In this document: positions 27,878 through 36,705 of the stretch, piece after piece | How the letters are laid out: each line of letters starts with the position of its first letter | How positions within the stretch are numbered: the stretch's first letter is position 1 | DNA from: Propionibacteriaceae bacterium | GTDB lineage: Bacteria > Actinomycetota > Actinomycetes > Propionibacteriales > Propionibacteriaceae | Length of the DNA stretch: 64,000 nt | Direction of reading: 5' to 3' | Assembly: GCA_030538315.1 (NCBI GenBank) | Contig: JAUNUF010000003.1 | Location: 1 to 64,000 of the forward strand | Translations under genes and position numbers: made by a program | The notes under the pieces: model-generated | Database searches by the model: none | Seen by the model: only the letters and a program-made list of their open reading frames with translations | Told to the model about the DNA's origin: nothing

Positions 27878-28696
27878 ATGAGCTATGAGGCACCTCACAA
27901 GGCAGTCATTTTGGCCCGCGGCCTGGGTTCGCGGATGCGTAAGGAAGCTGAGGGTGTTGACCTCAGCGCAGAGCAGTCGAAGGCCGCTGACGCGGGCGTG
28001 AAGGCGATGATCTCGGTGGGTCGTCCGTTCCTGGATCACGTGATCACCGCGATCGCGGATGCCGGGTTCACCGACATCTGCCTGGTGATCGGCCCGGAGC
28101 ACGACATGATCCGCGATTACTACGACAACGTCGAAAAGCAGCGGGTGTCGATCTCGTATGCCGTCCAGGAAGAACCGCTGGGCACCGCCAACGCCGTCCT
28201 CGCGGCCGAGGAGTTCGCTGGCGACGACCGCGTGCTGGTGATCAACTCGGACAACTACTACCCCACCGCCGCCCTCGAGCTGCTGCAGGACGTGCCGGGC
28301 TCCGCGCTGGTCGGCTTCACCCGGGGCGGCATGCTCACCAAGTCCAACATCGCCCCGGAGCGGATCGCCGCGTTCGCGTTGGCCACCGCAGACTCCGAGG
28401 GCAACCTCGACGAGCTCGTCGAGAAGCCCGAGCCCGCCACCATCGAGCGTCTCGGCGACGACGCAGTCATCTCGATGAACTGCTGGCTGTGCACCCCGGC
28501 GATCTTCGCCGCCGCCAAGGCCATCCCCATGTCGGCCCGTGGCGAGTACGAGATCACCGACGCCGTGCGTCGCGCCATCGACGACGGTGACCCGTATGCC
28601 GTCGTGCGTGCCGATGAGGGCGTGCTCGACATGTCCAACCGCGGCGACATCGCCTCCGTCGTTGAAGCCCTCGGTGATCGCGAGGCCCGCCTGTGA
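27878..28696 (+). CDS. Sugar-1-phosphate nucleotidyltransferase-like protein
   Basis: 272 residues of the NTP-transferase fold. N-terminal HKAVILARGLGSRMRKE corresponds to the nucleotide-binding loop (usually LAAGxGxR), then EEPLGTANAVLAA, VLVINSDNYYP (metal-binding Asp), ELVEKPE and GEYEITDAVRRAIDDG. The Ala-to-Arg change in the first loop (ILARG) is unusual. It overlaps the downstream kinase by four bases (GTGA), which suggests that the two activate a sugar in sequence: phosphorylation at C1, then nucleotidyl transfer. The sugar cannot be told from sequence. Confidence 0.85.
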   Translation: MSYEAPHKAVILARGLGSRMRKEAEGVDLSAEQSKAADAGVKAMISVGRPFLDHVITAIADAGFTDICLVIGPEHDMIRDYYDNVEKQRVSISYAVQEEPLGTANAVLAAEEFAGDDRVLVINSDNYYPTAALELLQDVPGSALVGFTRGGMLTKSNIAPERIAAFALATADSEGNLDELVEKPEPATIERLGDDAVISMNCWLCTPAIFAAAKAIPMSARGEYEITDAVRRAIDDGDPYAVVRADEGVLDMSNRGDIASVVEALGDREARL

Positions 28697-29880
28697 AGTG
28701 GTTCGTCCCCGGCCGCCTCGAAGTACTGGGAAAGCACACGGATTACGCAGGCGGCCGGTCGCTGCTGGCTGCCGTGGACCGCGGCATCACCATCACCCTG
28801 GAAGACGCTGAAGACGCGTTCCATGCCTCCACCACCGCCGTCGACGGCGAACTGCGCCTCATCCCCGGCGAACCGGCGGATCTGCCGAAGGGGCATTGGG
28901 GCAACTACGTCCAGGCCACCCTGGACCGGCTGCATCTCAACTTCGGCGAGCTGAAGCCAGCGCGGCTGGTGATCGATTCCACCCTGCCGCTGGCCTCCGG
29001 CATGTCGTCGTCCTCGGCGCTGGTGGTCGCCGTCGCGTTGGCCGTGATCGACCACAACGACATCCGCTCCCGCGAGGAGTGGACCAGCAATATCCACAGC
29101 GACATCGACCTGGCCGGCTACATGGCCACCATGGAAAACGGCCTGACGTTCGGCACCCTCGAAGGGTTCCGCGGCGTCGGCACCTTCGGCGGCTCCGAAG
29201 ACCACACCGCCATGCTGTGCTGCCACGAGGGCAAGCTCACGGAGTTCACCTTCTGCCCCATCGAGGAACACGTCTCCGTGGACCTGCCAGCCGAATGGTC
29301 GTTCGTCGTGGCCGTCTCCGGCGTGCTCGCGGAGAAGACCGGCGCCGCGCTGGAGTCGTACAACAACGCCTCGCTGCGCGCCCGCGAACTCACCACCGCC
29401 TGGAACGACGCCACCGGCCGCGAGGACGCCGTCCTCGCAGACGCCCTGGCCTCCGACGAGGACGCCCTCGAGGGGTTGCGCGCCATCGCCGCCCACGACG
29501 AGGCACTCACCCGTCGCTTGACGGCGTTCGTCACGGAGTCAGAGGTCGTCATCCCGCAGGCCATCAAGGCCCTGCAGGCCGGGGATTTCGAGGCGTTCGG
29601 CCGCGCCGTCGACCTCTCACAGCGCAACGCCGACGAGCAGCTGGGCAACCAGATCGACGAGACCAACCGCCTCCAGACCCTGGCCCGCGAGCTCGGCGCC
29701 ACCGCCTCCGCCGGCTTCGGCGCAGGTTTCGGCGGCTCCGTCTGGGCGCTGGTCAAGACTGACGAGGCTGACGCCTTCGCCGAGAAGTGGCTGGATGCCT
29801 ACGTGGCCGAGTATCCCGAGGTCGCCAACACCGCGTCGACGATCGTCACCCGCCCCGGAGGCCCGGCCCGTCGCCTCTGA
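28693..29880 (+). CDS. GHMP-family sugar kinase (galactokinase-like)
   Basis: 395 residues. Starts with the galactokinase-type motif VPGRLEVLGKHTDYAGGRS, followed by the GHMP phosphate loop PLASGMSSSSALVVAVALA and the C-terminal GATASAGFGAGFGGSVWALV. The acidic residue after HT (HTDY) and the catalytic Asp region are kept. The sequence between (FGGSEDHTAMLCC, IEEHVSVDLP) differs from the classical galactokinases, and no galT or galE is in the window, so the substrate may be another sugar. Its GTG overlaps the stop of the nucleotidyltransferase gene. Confidence 0.86.
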   Translation: MKWFVPGRLEVLGKHTDYAGGRSLLAAVDRGITITLEDAEDAFHASTTAVDGELRLIPGEPADLPKGHWGNYVQATLDRLHLNFGELKPARLVIDSTLPLASGMSSSSALVVAVALAVIDHNDIRSREEWTSNIHSDIDLAGYMATMENGLTFGTLEGFRGVGTFGGSEDHTAMLCCHEGKLTEFTFCPIEEHVSVDLPAEWSFVVAVSGVLAEKTGAALESYNNASLRARELTTAWNDATGREDAVLADALASDEDALEGLRAIAAHDEALTRRLTAFVTESEVVIPQAIKALQAGDFEAFGRAVDLSQRNADEQLGNQIDETNRLQTLARELGATASAGFGAGFGGSVWALVKTDEADAFAEKWLDAYVAEYPEVANTASTIVTRPGGPARRL

Positions 29881-29894
29881 CTGGTCGAGGCACC

Positions 29895-30018
29895 GGCGCC
29901 TGCCTTACTGGACGACGCCTGCCCAAATCGAAGACGCCTGCCTTCCTGACGAAGGCGCCTGCCCTAGTCAAAGTGGCCTGCTCTATAGAGCAGGCCACTG
30001 CGCCTAAGGCAGGCGCCA
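29895..30018. repeat. Direct repeats and nested palindromes between convergent genes
   Basis: CGCCTGCC occurs at 29897, 29916, 29935 and 29956 (spacing 19, 19, 21). A perfect 28-bp palindrome lies at 29972-29999 (half-site AGTGGCCTGCTCTA). GGCGCCTGCC at 29954 can pair with GGCAGGCGCC at 30008-30017 around it, so a large nested hairpin is possible. There is no T-run after it on either strand. The region separates the plus-strand kinase gene from the minus-strand cation transporter gene. Confidence 0.8.
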
Positions 30019-30056
30019 CTCTCCCAAACCAACCGTCACGACGGTGACAGGGCTGG

Positions 30057-30968
30057 TCAGATGAGGAACTCGTCCTCGTAGCTGCGGGGGTCTTCGATAG
30101 GTTCGAGGTGCCCCAGCACGCGGAGGTCTGGGAACTCGGCCTGGATGAGGTCGACGAGGTTCTCCATTTCGTCGTGGCCCTGCTGCACCGTCCACCAGCC
30201 GGGCACCAGCATGTGCATCTCCATGTAGGCGCGCGCGCCGCTGACGCGGGTGCGGAAGGCGTGGAACGCCATCTGGTCCGACGTGTGCTCGGTGAGGATC
30301 TCACGCAGCCGCTTGTTGGTCTCCTTGGGCAGCGACTCGTCCATCAGGCCGGACGACGACTCCATCACGAGGCGCCAACCCGTCCACAGGATGTTGAGGC
30401 CCACCCCGATGGCGATGATCGGGTCCAACCAGTACCAGCCGGTGAGGCCCACGAGAAGGATGCCGACGAGGACGCCCGCCGTCGTGATCAGATCGGTGTA
30501 GAGGTGCTTGGCATCTGCGCGCAGCGTGATGGAGTTGTGCTTCTTGCCGGCTCGCATCAGCACGAACGCGACGGCGCCGTTGATCAGGGCGGCGACGACC
30601 GAGATCGCCAAACCGAGGCCCACCTCTTCGATGGGTTGCGGGTCCATCAGGCGCCGGATGGCGAACACCAGGATGGTGGCCGCGGCGATGAAGATCATCA
30701 CTCCTTCGACACCAGAGGAGAAGTATTCGGCCTTCGAGTGCCCGAAGTGGTGGTTCTTGTCCGCCGGGCGCGCTGCGAGCTTGAGCACGTAGAGCGCCAC
30801 GAACGCCGCGATGAGGTTGACCACGGATTCCGCCGCGTCGGAGAGCAGGCCGACGGAGCCGGTCACCCACCACGCCGACATCTTGAGGCAGATGGTGGCG
30901 ACGGCTGCCGCAATGGACAGCCAGGCGAACTTCGTCAGGTCAACGCGCTGGGCGGGATAGGTAGGCAC
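30057..30968 (-). CDS. Cation diffusion facilitator family transporter
   Basis: Divalent metal/proton antiporter, 303 residues from the chosen GTG. Six helices are visible, with metal-site motifs SVGLLSDAAESVVNLIAAF in helix 2 and LRADAKHLYTDLITTAGVL in helix 5, the NHHFGHSKAEYFSSG loop, and a C-terminal cytoplasmic domain (MAFHAFRTRVSGARAYMEMH) followed by VDLIQAEFP. The GTG at 30968 is eight residues before the conserved LTKFAWLSIAAAVA; the frame is open back to 31121, but that part overlaps the dehydrogenase gene on the same strand. The metal is unknown, with Zn, Fe or Mn all possible. Confidence 0.9.
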   Translation of the reverse strand: MPTYPAQRVDLTKFAWLSIAAAVATICLKMSAWWVTGSVGLLSDAAESVVNLIAAFVALYVLKLAARPADKNHHFGHSKAEYFSSGVEGVMIFIAAATILVFAIRRLMDPQPIEEVGLGLAISVVAALINGAVAFVLMRAGKKHNSITLRADAKHLYTDLITTAGVLVGILLVGLTGWYWLDPIIAIGVGLNILWTGWRLVMESSSGLMDESLPKETNKRLREILTEHTSDQMAFHAFRTRVSGARAYMEMHMLVPGWWTVQQGHDEMENLVDLIQAEFPDLRVLGHLEPIEDPRSYEDEFLI

Positions 30969-31035
30969 CCGCCTATGGTCGCCCCACTGGCGCCTCAACT
31001 CAAGCAAGGCAAGGCGACCCAAATCTAGATACGGG

Positions 31036-31989
31036 TCACTCCCCCGGCCCGCGAAGCACGTTGCGCAGCGGCTCACCGGCGGCGAGGGCGCGCAGCTGCT
31101 CGCCCAGGAATTCGCTGGCACCCTGCGGGCGGTCGCTGGCGATGTGGGGCGTGATCAGCACGTTGGGCTGCTCCCACAGCGGCGACTCCGCGGGCAACGG
31201 CTCGACGGCGGTCACGTCCAACGCGGCGGCAGCCAGGCGACCCGATTGCAGCGCCGCCAGCGACGCCTCCTCATCGACGGTGGTGCCCCGCCCCACGTTG
31301 ACCAGCAGCGCGCCGTCCTTCAGCGCGGCCAGGCGGTCAGCGTTGAGGGCCTTCGCCGTCGCCTCGCCGCTGGGCAGGATCATGATCAGCAGGTCTGTTT
31401 CGGCGAGCACGCCGTCGATGTCGTCCTCCGTGACGACCGGGAAGCCGTGGCGCTCGCCGGCGCTGCGGGCAACGCCCGTCACCTCGGCCCCGAGCGCGGC
31501 CAGCAGAGGGGCCAGCGCCGAGGCGATCGAGCCGAAGCCCCACACCGTCACCCTCGCTCCGCGAAGGGAGACCACACGACCGTCGTCGCCGCGTTCGGCC
31601 ACCGCACCGCCCAGGTAGTGGTCCCACTTCCGCTCACGCTGGCGCTCCATGGCAAGCGGCAGGAAGCGGACCAGGGCCAGCGACAACGCCAAGGCGTGCT
31701 CCGCGACAGTCACGTTGTGCAGGCCCACACCGCTGGTGATGGTCACATCATCGGCGAACCCTGCCGCGACGACGTTGTCCGGCCCGGCGGCCAGCCCCTG
31801 CACCAGCTTCAACCGGCCCATGCGGCGCGCGGCGTCCTCGATGATGGGGGTGGGTTGGCGCCATGCCACCAGCACTTCGGCGTCCAGATGCTCCTCTGGA
31901 ACGGGCTCGCGATGGGGCACGACGACGACGTCCACGCCGTCGAAACTGGGCACCTCGCCCGGGTATGAACTGGGGATCACAACCTTCAT
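31036..31989 (-). CDS. D-isomer-specific 2-hydroxyacid dehydrogenase family protein
   Basis: 317 residues, NAD(P)-dependent. Nucleotide motif VTVWGFGSIASALAPLLAALGAE is a variant of GxGxxG, followed by LLVNVGRGTTVDEEA with the catalytic Arg position, LDVTAVEPLPAESPLW (Glu) and VLITPHIAS (His). The substrate cannot be predicted. The message looks leaderless: TAGGGT (31996-32001) ends 6 bases before the ATG and there is no ribosome-binding site. It lies divergent from glyS. Confidence 0.9.
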   Translation of the reverse strand: MKVVIPSSYPGEVPSFDGVDVVVVPHREPVPEEHLDAEVLVAWRQPTPIIEDAARRMGRLKLVQGLAAGPDNVVAAGFADDVTITSGVGLHNVTVAEHALALSLALVRFLPLAMERQRERKWDHYLGGAVAERGDDGRVVSLRGARVTVWGFGSIASALAPLLAALGAEVTGVARSAGERHGFPVVTEDDIDGVLAETDLLIMILPSGEATAKALNADRLAALKDGALLVNVGRGTTVDEEASLAALQSGRLAAAALDVTAVEPLPAESPLWEQPNVLITPHIASDRPQGASEFLGEQLRALAAGEPLRNVLRGPGE

Positions 31990-32047
31990 GCACCGACCCT
32001 ACCCACCACCGCGCGTGCACCGGGTGGGGGTTCAGGCGGGAAGTCGA

Positions 32048-32053
32048 TAGCAT
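32048..32053 (+). promoter_or_regulatory. -10 box for leaderless glycyl-tRNA synthetase transcript
   Basis: TAGCAT ends 6 bases before the GTG start of the synthetase gene at 32060. No -35 element at the usual distance is convincing. The -10 box of the divergent dehydrogenase gene lies ~47 bp away. Confidence 0.4.
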
Positions 32054-32059
32054 GACGGG

Positions 32060-35000
32060 GTGCTGACCATGCAAGATGCCCTCCGCCGTCTCTCCGATTA
32101 CTGGACCTCGAAGGGTTGCCTCACCTGGCAACCGTTCAACACCGAGGTCGGGGCCGGAACGATGAACCCCGCCACCGTGCTGCGCGTCCTCGGACCGGAG
32201 CCGTGGGACGTGGCCTATGTGGAGCCGTCGGTGCGGCCGGATGACTCGCGTTACGGCGAGAACCCCAACCGCCTGCAGATGCACACCCAGTTCCAGGTGA
32301 TCCTGAAGCCGGAGCCAGGCAACCCCCAGGAGCTCTACCTCGGCTCCCTCGAGGCCCTTGGCATCGATCTCTCCGCCCACGACGTGCGCTTCGTCGAGGA
32401 CAACTGGCAGCAGCCGGCCATCGGCGCGTGGGGCCTTGGCTGGGAGGTCTGGCTCGACGGCATGGAGATCACGCAGTTCACCTACTTCCAGCAGGTGGGC
32501 GGCCAGAACCTCGACCCCATCCCCGTGGAGCTCACCTACGGCGTCGAGCGCATCCTGATGGCACAGCAGGGCGTGACGCACTTCAAGGACATCGTCTACT
32601 CCATCGCCTCCGACGGCCGCCCCGTCACGTACGGCGAGGCCTTCGGCCAGCAGGAGTACGAGATGAGCCGCTACTACCTCGACGACGCGGACGTCGAGGC
32701 CAACCGTCGCCTCTACGAGACCTACGTCTCGGAGGCCACGCGCATGGTGGAGCAGCGCCTCCCCGTGCCGGCGCACAGCTACATCCTGAAGTCCAGCCAC
32801 GCGTTCAACGTCATGGACGCCCGCGGCGCCATCTCGACGACGGAGCGCGCCAAGGCGTTTGCCACCATGCGTCGCCTGATGCGAGACACCGCCGCCCTGT
32901 GGATCGAGCGCCGCGAGGAGCTCGGCTTCCCGCTCATGCGCGAAGCCGCCGACGCGTCCTTCGACCAGGCTGGCTCCTCCGTCGCTGGCCTGGCTCAGGA
33001 ACCGTTGGGTGACGAACCCCAGACCCTCGCCTTCGAGATCGGCGTGGAGGAACTTCCCCCGCACGTCGTCCCCCAGACCATTGACGCCGTGCGCACTGCG
33101 CTCACGGAGAAGCTCGCCGCCAGCCGCCTCACCCACGGTGACATCACCGTCGACGGCACCCCGCGCCGCATCGTCGCCATCGTCGACGGCGTGGCCGCCC
33201 GCGAGCCAGACGCCGAGCAGCTCCGCAAGGGCCCCAAGTGGAGCGCCGCCTTCGACGCAGACGGCAACCCCACCAAGGCCCTCGAAGGCTTCATGCGCGG
33301 CCAGGGTGTCACCGCTGATCAGGTCTCCAAGGCCGAGATCGGCGGCGCCGAGCATGCCGCCGTCTCCGTGAAGGTGGAGGGCCGCGACGTCCTCACCGTC
33401 GCGGGCGAGGCAATCGCCTCCATCGTGTCTGGCCTGCGTGCCGAGAAGAACATGCGCTGGAATGACGCCAACCTGTCCTTCTCCCGCGCCATCCGCTGGC
33501 TGGTCGCTCTCTGGGGCGAGACCGTGGTGCCCGTCAGCGTCTCCGGCCTCACCGCCGGCCGCACCACCTACCTGCAGCGCGCAGTCAAGGGCGAAGAGGG
33601 CGGCAAGCGCTCCGACGGCGCCCTCGTCGGCTTCGTCGACGTCGCCGCCGCAGATGACCTGCTGCCCACCCTCCGGCAGGGCGCGATCATCCTGGCCACC
33701 GAGTCGCGCCGCGCCTCCGTCGTGCGCCAGGCCGAGCAGCTGGCGAGCGAAGCTGGCGGCTCCATCAATGTCGACGGCGAGGTCGCCGTCATCGACGAGA
33801 TCACCAACCTCGTGGAGGATCCCCGCGGCGTGCTGGGCAGCTTTGATGAGCGCTACCTCGATCTCCCCGAGCAGATCCTCACCGCCGTCATGCGCAAGCA
33901 CCAGCGCTACCTGCCCGTCTACAAGGACGGCAAGCTTGCCGCCCACTTCGTCACCATGGCCAACGGCCTGTGCGACGCAGACGTGGTGCGCACCGGCAAC
34001 GAATCCGTCATCCGCGCCCGCTACGAGGACGCCCTGTTCTTCTGGAACGCAGATCTCGCTGCCGAGAACGTCGACGGCTTCGTGCCCGGCCTTGACGCGC
34101 TGACCTTCGAGGATCGGCTGGGTTCGGTGGGCATGCGCGCCCGCCGCATCGCTGACGTGGCCGGCAAGCTGGCAGACCGCATTGGCATCGACGGCGCAGA
34201 CCGCGAGACCCTGACCCGTGCCGGTCAGCTCGCCAAGTTCGATCTGGCTACCCAGATGGTGGTCGAGATGAGCTCGCTCGCAGGCTTCATCGCGCGCGAG
34301 TACGCCGTCCGCAAGGGCGAGACGCAGGCAGTGGCGGACGCGCTCTACGAGATGGAGCAGCCGCACACCTCCGCAGACACCGTGCCGCAGTCCGTACCGG
34401 GCGCGCTGCTCGCCCTTGGAGACCGCTTCGACCTCCTGGCCGCCATGTTCGCGCTGGGTGCCAAGCCCACCGGGTCGTCTGACCCGTTCGGCCTGCGCCG
34501 CGCCGCGCTCGGCGTGGTACGCATCCTGCGTGAATCCGCCGGCACCCCGCTCGAGGGCCTCACGGTCCGCGCCGGGCTCGAGGACGCCGTCGCGCGTCTG
34601 GCTGAGCAGGGCGTGGACGTGGCCGAGGACGCCGTCGAATCCGCACTGGAGTTCACGATCGGCCGGTTCGCCCAGTTCCTGCGCGACGAGGGCCGCTCGG
34701 CAGATCTCGTCTCCGCAATCCTGCCCGCCGCCAACGCGCCCGGCCGCGCCGCCCGCCTGCTGGCTGAGCTCGACGAGGCCCAGGCCGGGGATCAGCTGCG
34801 CAACCTCGTTGCCACCAACGTGCGCATCTCGCGCATCCTGCCCGACGGCGTGGCTGCCGGGTACGACGCCTCGCGCCTGAGCGAAGGTGCCGAGGTGGCG
34901 TTGAAGGACGCCGTCGAGGCCGTTGCCGCAGACACCCCGGAGCAGCCCATGGGCGAGGTGCTCACCCGCACCGCCCCCGTGGTGGCCGCGGCCGCGAAGT

Positions 35001-35131
35001 TCTTCGACGACATCCTGGTCAACGCGGAGGACGCCGACGTGCGGGCCGCCCGCCAGGGCCTGCTGGCCTCCGTGCTGGCGCTGTCACCCGAGGGCATCGA
35101 CTGGAAGGCGCTCGACACCGCGCTCGGATAG
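32060..35131 (+). CDS. glyS: Glycine--tRNA ligase, fused alpha and beta chains
   Basis: Charges tRNA-Gly. The 1023-residue protein is a fusion of the bacterial heterotetramer type: residues ~1-290 match the alpha chain (MQDALRRLSDYWTSKGC, YVEPSVRPDDSRYGENPNR, QFQVILKPEPGNPQELYLGSLEALG, GWEVWLDGMEITQFTYFQQ), and ~315-1023 match the beta chain (EIGVEELPPHVVPQ, MRKHQRYLPVY, FEDRLGSVGMRARRI, DPFGLRRAALGVVRIL). The linker is short. Most actinobacteria use the unrelated alpha-2 GlyRS, so this form is of interest. The GTG start follows a TAGCAT box at 6 bases. Confidence 0.96.
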   Translation: MLTMQDALRRLSDYWTSKGCLTWQPFNTEVGAGTMNPATVLRVLGPEPWDVAYVEPSVRPDDSRYGENPNRLQMHTQFQVILKPEPGNPQELYLGSLEALGIDLSAHDVRFVEDNWQQPAIGAWGLGWEVWLDGMEITQFTYFQQVGGQNLDPIPVELTYGVERILMAQQGVTHFKDIVYSIASDGRPVTYGEAFGQQEYEMSRYYLDDADVEANRRLYETYVSEATRMVEQRLPVPAHSYILKSSHAFNVMDARGAISTTERAKAFATMRRLMRDTAALWIERREELGFPLMREAADASFDQAGSSVAGLAQEPLGDEPQTLAFEIGVEELPPHVVPQTIDAVRTALTEKLAASRLTHGDITVDGTPRRIVAIVDGVAAREPDAEQLRKGPKWSAAFDADGNPTKALEGFMRGQGVTADQVSKAEIGGAEHAAVSVKVEGRDVLTVAGEAIASIVSGLRAEKNMRWNDANLSFSRAIRWLVALWGETVVPVSVSGLTAGRTTYLQRAVKGEEGGKRSDGALVGFVDVAAADDLLPTLRQGAIILATESRRASVVRQAEQLASEAGGSINVDGEVAVIDEITNLVEDPRGVLGSFDERYLDLPEQILTAVMRKHQRYLPVYKDGKLAAHFVTMANGLCDADVVRTGNESVIRARYEDALFFWNADLAAENVDGFVPGLDALTFEDRLGSVGMRARRIADVAGKLADRIGIDGADRETLTRAGQLAKFDLATQMVVEMSSLAGFIAREYAVRKGETQAVADALYEMEQPHTSADTVPQSVPGALLALGDRFDLLAAMFALGAKPTGSSDPFGLRRAALGVVRILRESAGTPLEGLTVRAGLEDAVARLAEQGVDVAEDAVESALEFTIGRFAQFLRDEGRSADLVSAILPAANAPGRAARLLAELDEAQAGDQLRNLVATNVRISRILPDGVAAGYDASRLSEGAEVALKDAVEAVAADTPEQPMGEVLTRTAPVVAAAAKFFDDILVNAEDADVRAARQGLLASVLALSPEGIDWKALDTALG

Positions 35132-35133
35132 TC

Positions 35134-35190
35134 GTTCCCTGAGCCGCGGCGCGTGCGACGCAGGAGCACCGCGTCGCGGTCGAAGGGCCC
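35134..35190. repeat. Dispersed palindromic repeat, copy 2, after glyS
   Basis: TTCCCTGAGCCGCGGCGC through ACCGCGTCGCGGTCGAAGGGCC, with a stem between CCGCG and CGCGG and a GTGCGACGCAGGAGCAC core. It is related to the copies in menE (26181) and in the ABC ATPase gene (51295). It starts three bases after the glyS stop codon and may end the transcript, although no T-run follows. Confidence 0.7.
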
Positions 35191-35205
35191 AGTACCCTTG
35201 AGCCC

Positions 35206-36675
35206 ATGGCAGGCAAGGGTTGGTTCGGGCTTCCGTTCTTCGCGCAGGATCCGCAGCCGGAGATGGTGAGCTGCACCCTCTCTGGCGGCGGCTCCAGGGC
35301 CAGCTTCCAGTTGGGTGCGTTGGATTACCTCTACCGCCACGACGAGCGGTTCACGCCCACCATCTTCGTGGGTGCCTCCGCTGGCGCCATCATCGCCAGC
35401 GCGCTGGCGCAGGGCAGCACCGCTGAGGAGCAGCATGCCTTCCTGACCCGCCTGCGCGGCATCTGGGACGCCATGACGGTGCCGGAGGACATGTTCACGC
35501 CGCGCCCGTGGTTCGCGACCCTCGAGCGCCAAGGCCCCACCCTCCTGGAACTGATGAAGCCGCTGAAGCCGGAGCCGCCGAAGCCCCGCCAGCCGCTGCT
35601 GCAACTGCCATCGCTGCCGTTCCGCCGCCTCGTGTCGCAGGCCCCGGAGAGCCCGCCGTCGCCCCCAGAACCTGATCCGCTGGAGCTCGCTCTGGCTCCT
35701 GACGAGGACATCCGCTCGGATTGGTCGCTCGCATCGCTGGGCGCCGTGGCCGGCGCGCTGGGCCGAGTGAAGCTGGGCGAGCTCAACGCCGTCGCGATGG
35801 GGGTGGAGCGCACGCGCTCGATGTACCGCCCTGGGCCGGTGCTGGCTCAGTTGTTGGAGGACGACATGTTCTCCCCGCAGCGCGTCTCCGAATCCGGCAT
35901 GACGCTGCGCATCGCCATGGTCAGCCTCGAATCCGGCGAGCTGCGCTACATGACGCAGCACGGCGAGCTCGTGGGCCGCCGGAACGAGCCGCTGCCCGGC
36001 CCGCGCCACGATCTCGCCGTCGGCGTTCTCGCCTCCTGCTCCATCCCGGCCGTCTTCCGCCCCGTGCCGATCGGCGAGGAGACCTATGTCGACGGCGGGG
36101 CCAGGGAGAACCTGCCCGCGGAGCTCGCGATCGGGCATCTGGGCGCGGCCCGCAACTACGTCGTCAGCTCCCAGAGCCAGGGCGTGCAGCGGCGCGGCTC
36201 CATGGCTGACGCGGATCTGTTCGCTGTCGTGATGCGGTCAACGGAGATCTTGATCGACGAGGCCGGCCGCGACGAGCTCGCCTACGCGCACTCGGCCGAC
36301 GCCAAGGTGATCTGGCCGGAGTTGAGCGTGCACGACGCCATGACCGTGCACCCCGGGCTGATCGCGATCAACGAGGCCTACGGCTGGTTCCGCGCGGCAG
36401 AGGTGCACCTTGAGTTGGATGAGGACGCGGAGGCCCGCCATCGCCGCATCATCGAGCTGCGGATGCGCACGCTTCAGGCGGAGGACGAGTTCCTCGCGCT
36501 TGAGGCCCCCACGGCCCGCGACATCCGCCGCCTGCGCAGCGTGAAGGTGGAGTTGCGTGATCTGGTGCGCGCCTCGCAGGCCATCCCCCTGCCGCCCGGC
36601 GCCATGGAGTGGTGGCAGCAGTGGGAGAGGCACGTGGAACCGCCCGCGATCGACCCACCCTGGCTCAAGCTCTGA
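35206..36675 (+). CDS. Patatin-like phospholipase family protein
   Basis: 489 residues. The oxyanion motif CTLSGGGSRASFQLG (usually GGGxRG), nucleophile VGASAGAI (GxSxG) and catalytic Asp in YVDGGARENLP form a complete Ser-Asp dyad. A Pro/Leu-rich insert (KPEPPKPRQPLLQLPSLP, then PESPPSPPEPDPLEL) of ~80 residues interrupts the domain. The C-terminal ~90 residues are charged and helical, ending PPWLKL. No signal peptide is seen, so it acts in the cytoplasm or at the inner membrane face. TACCCT lies 7 bases before the ATG; no ribosome-binding site. Confidence 0.88.
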   Translation: MAGKGWFGLPFFAQDPQPEMVSCTLSGGGSRASFQLGALDYLYRHDERFTPTIFVGASAGAIIASALAQGSTAEEQHAFLTRLRGIWDAMTVPEDMFTPRPWFATLERQGPTLLELMKPLKPEPPKPRQPLLQLPSLPFRRLVSQAPESPPSPPEPDPLELALAPDEDIRSDWSLASLGAVAGALGRVKLGELNAVAMGVERTRSMYRPGPVLAQLLEDDMFSPQRVSESGMTLRIAMVSLESGELRYMTQHGELVGRRNEPLPGPRHDLAVGVLASCSIPAVFRPVPIGEETYVDGGARENLPAELAIGHLGAARNYVVSSQSQGVQRRGSMADADLFAVVMRSTEILIDEAGRDELAYAHSADAKVIWPELSVHDAMTVHPGLIAINEAYGWFRAAEVHLELDEDAEARHRRIIELRMRTLQAEDEFLALEAPTARDIRRLRSVKVELRDLVRASQAIPLPPGAMEWWQQWERHVEPPAIDPPWLKL

Positions 36676-36705
36676 ACCGGGAGGCACGCGCCCTCCAAGC
36701 CCGCC

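Noticed and set aside
28693..29880. Assignment as galK
   Set aside because: The first motif fits but the rest diverges, and no Leloir pathway genes are nearby; called a galactokinase-like GHMP kinase only.
29895..30018. CRISPR array
   Set aside because: Repeats are only about 8-10 bp, spacing is 19-21 bp, and no cas genes are in the window.
31748..34366. An 872-residue open frame on the minus strand opposite the synthetase gene
   Set aside because: It has no recognisable motif, and the plus strand encodes a full-length GlyRS over the same bases.
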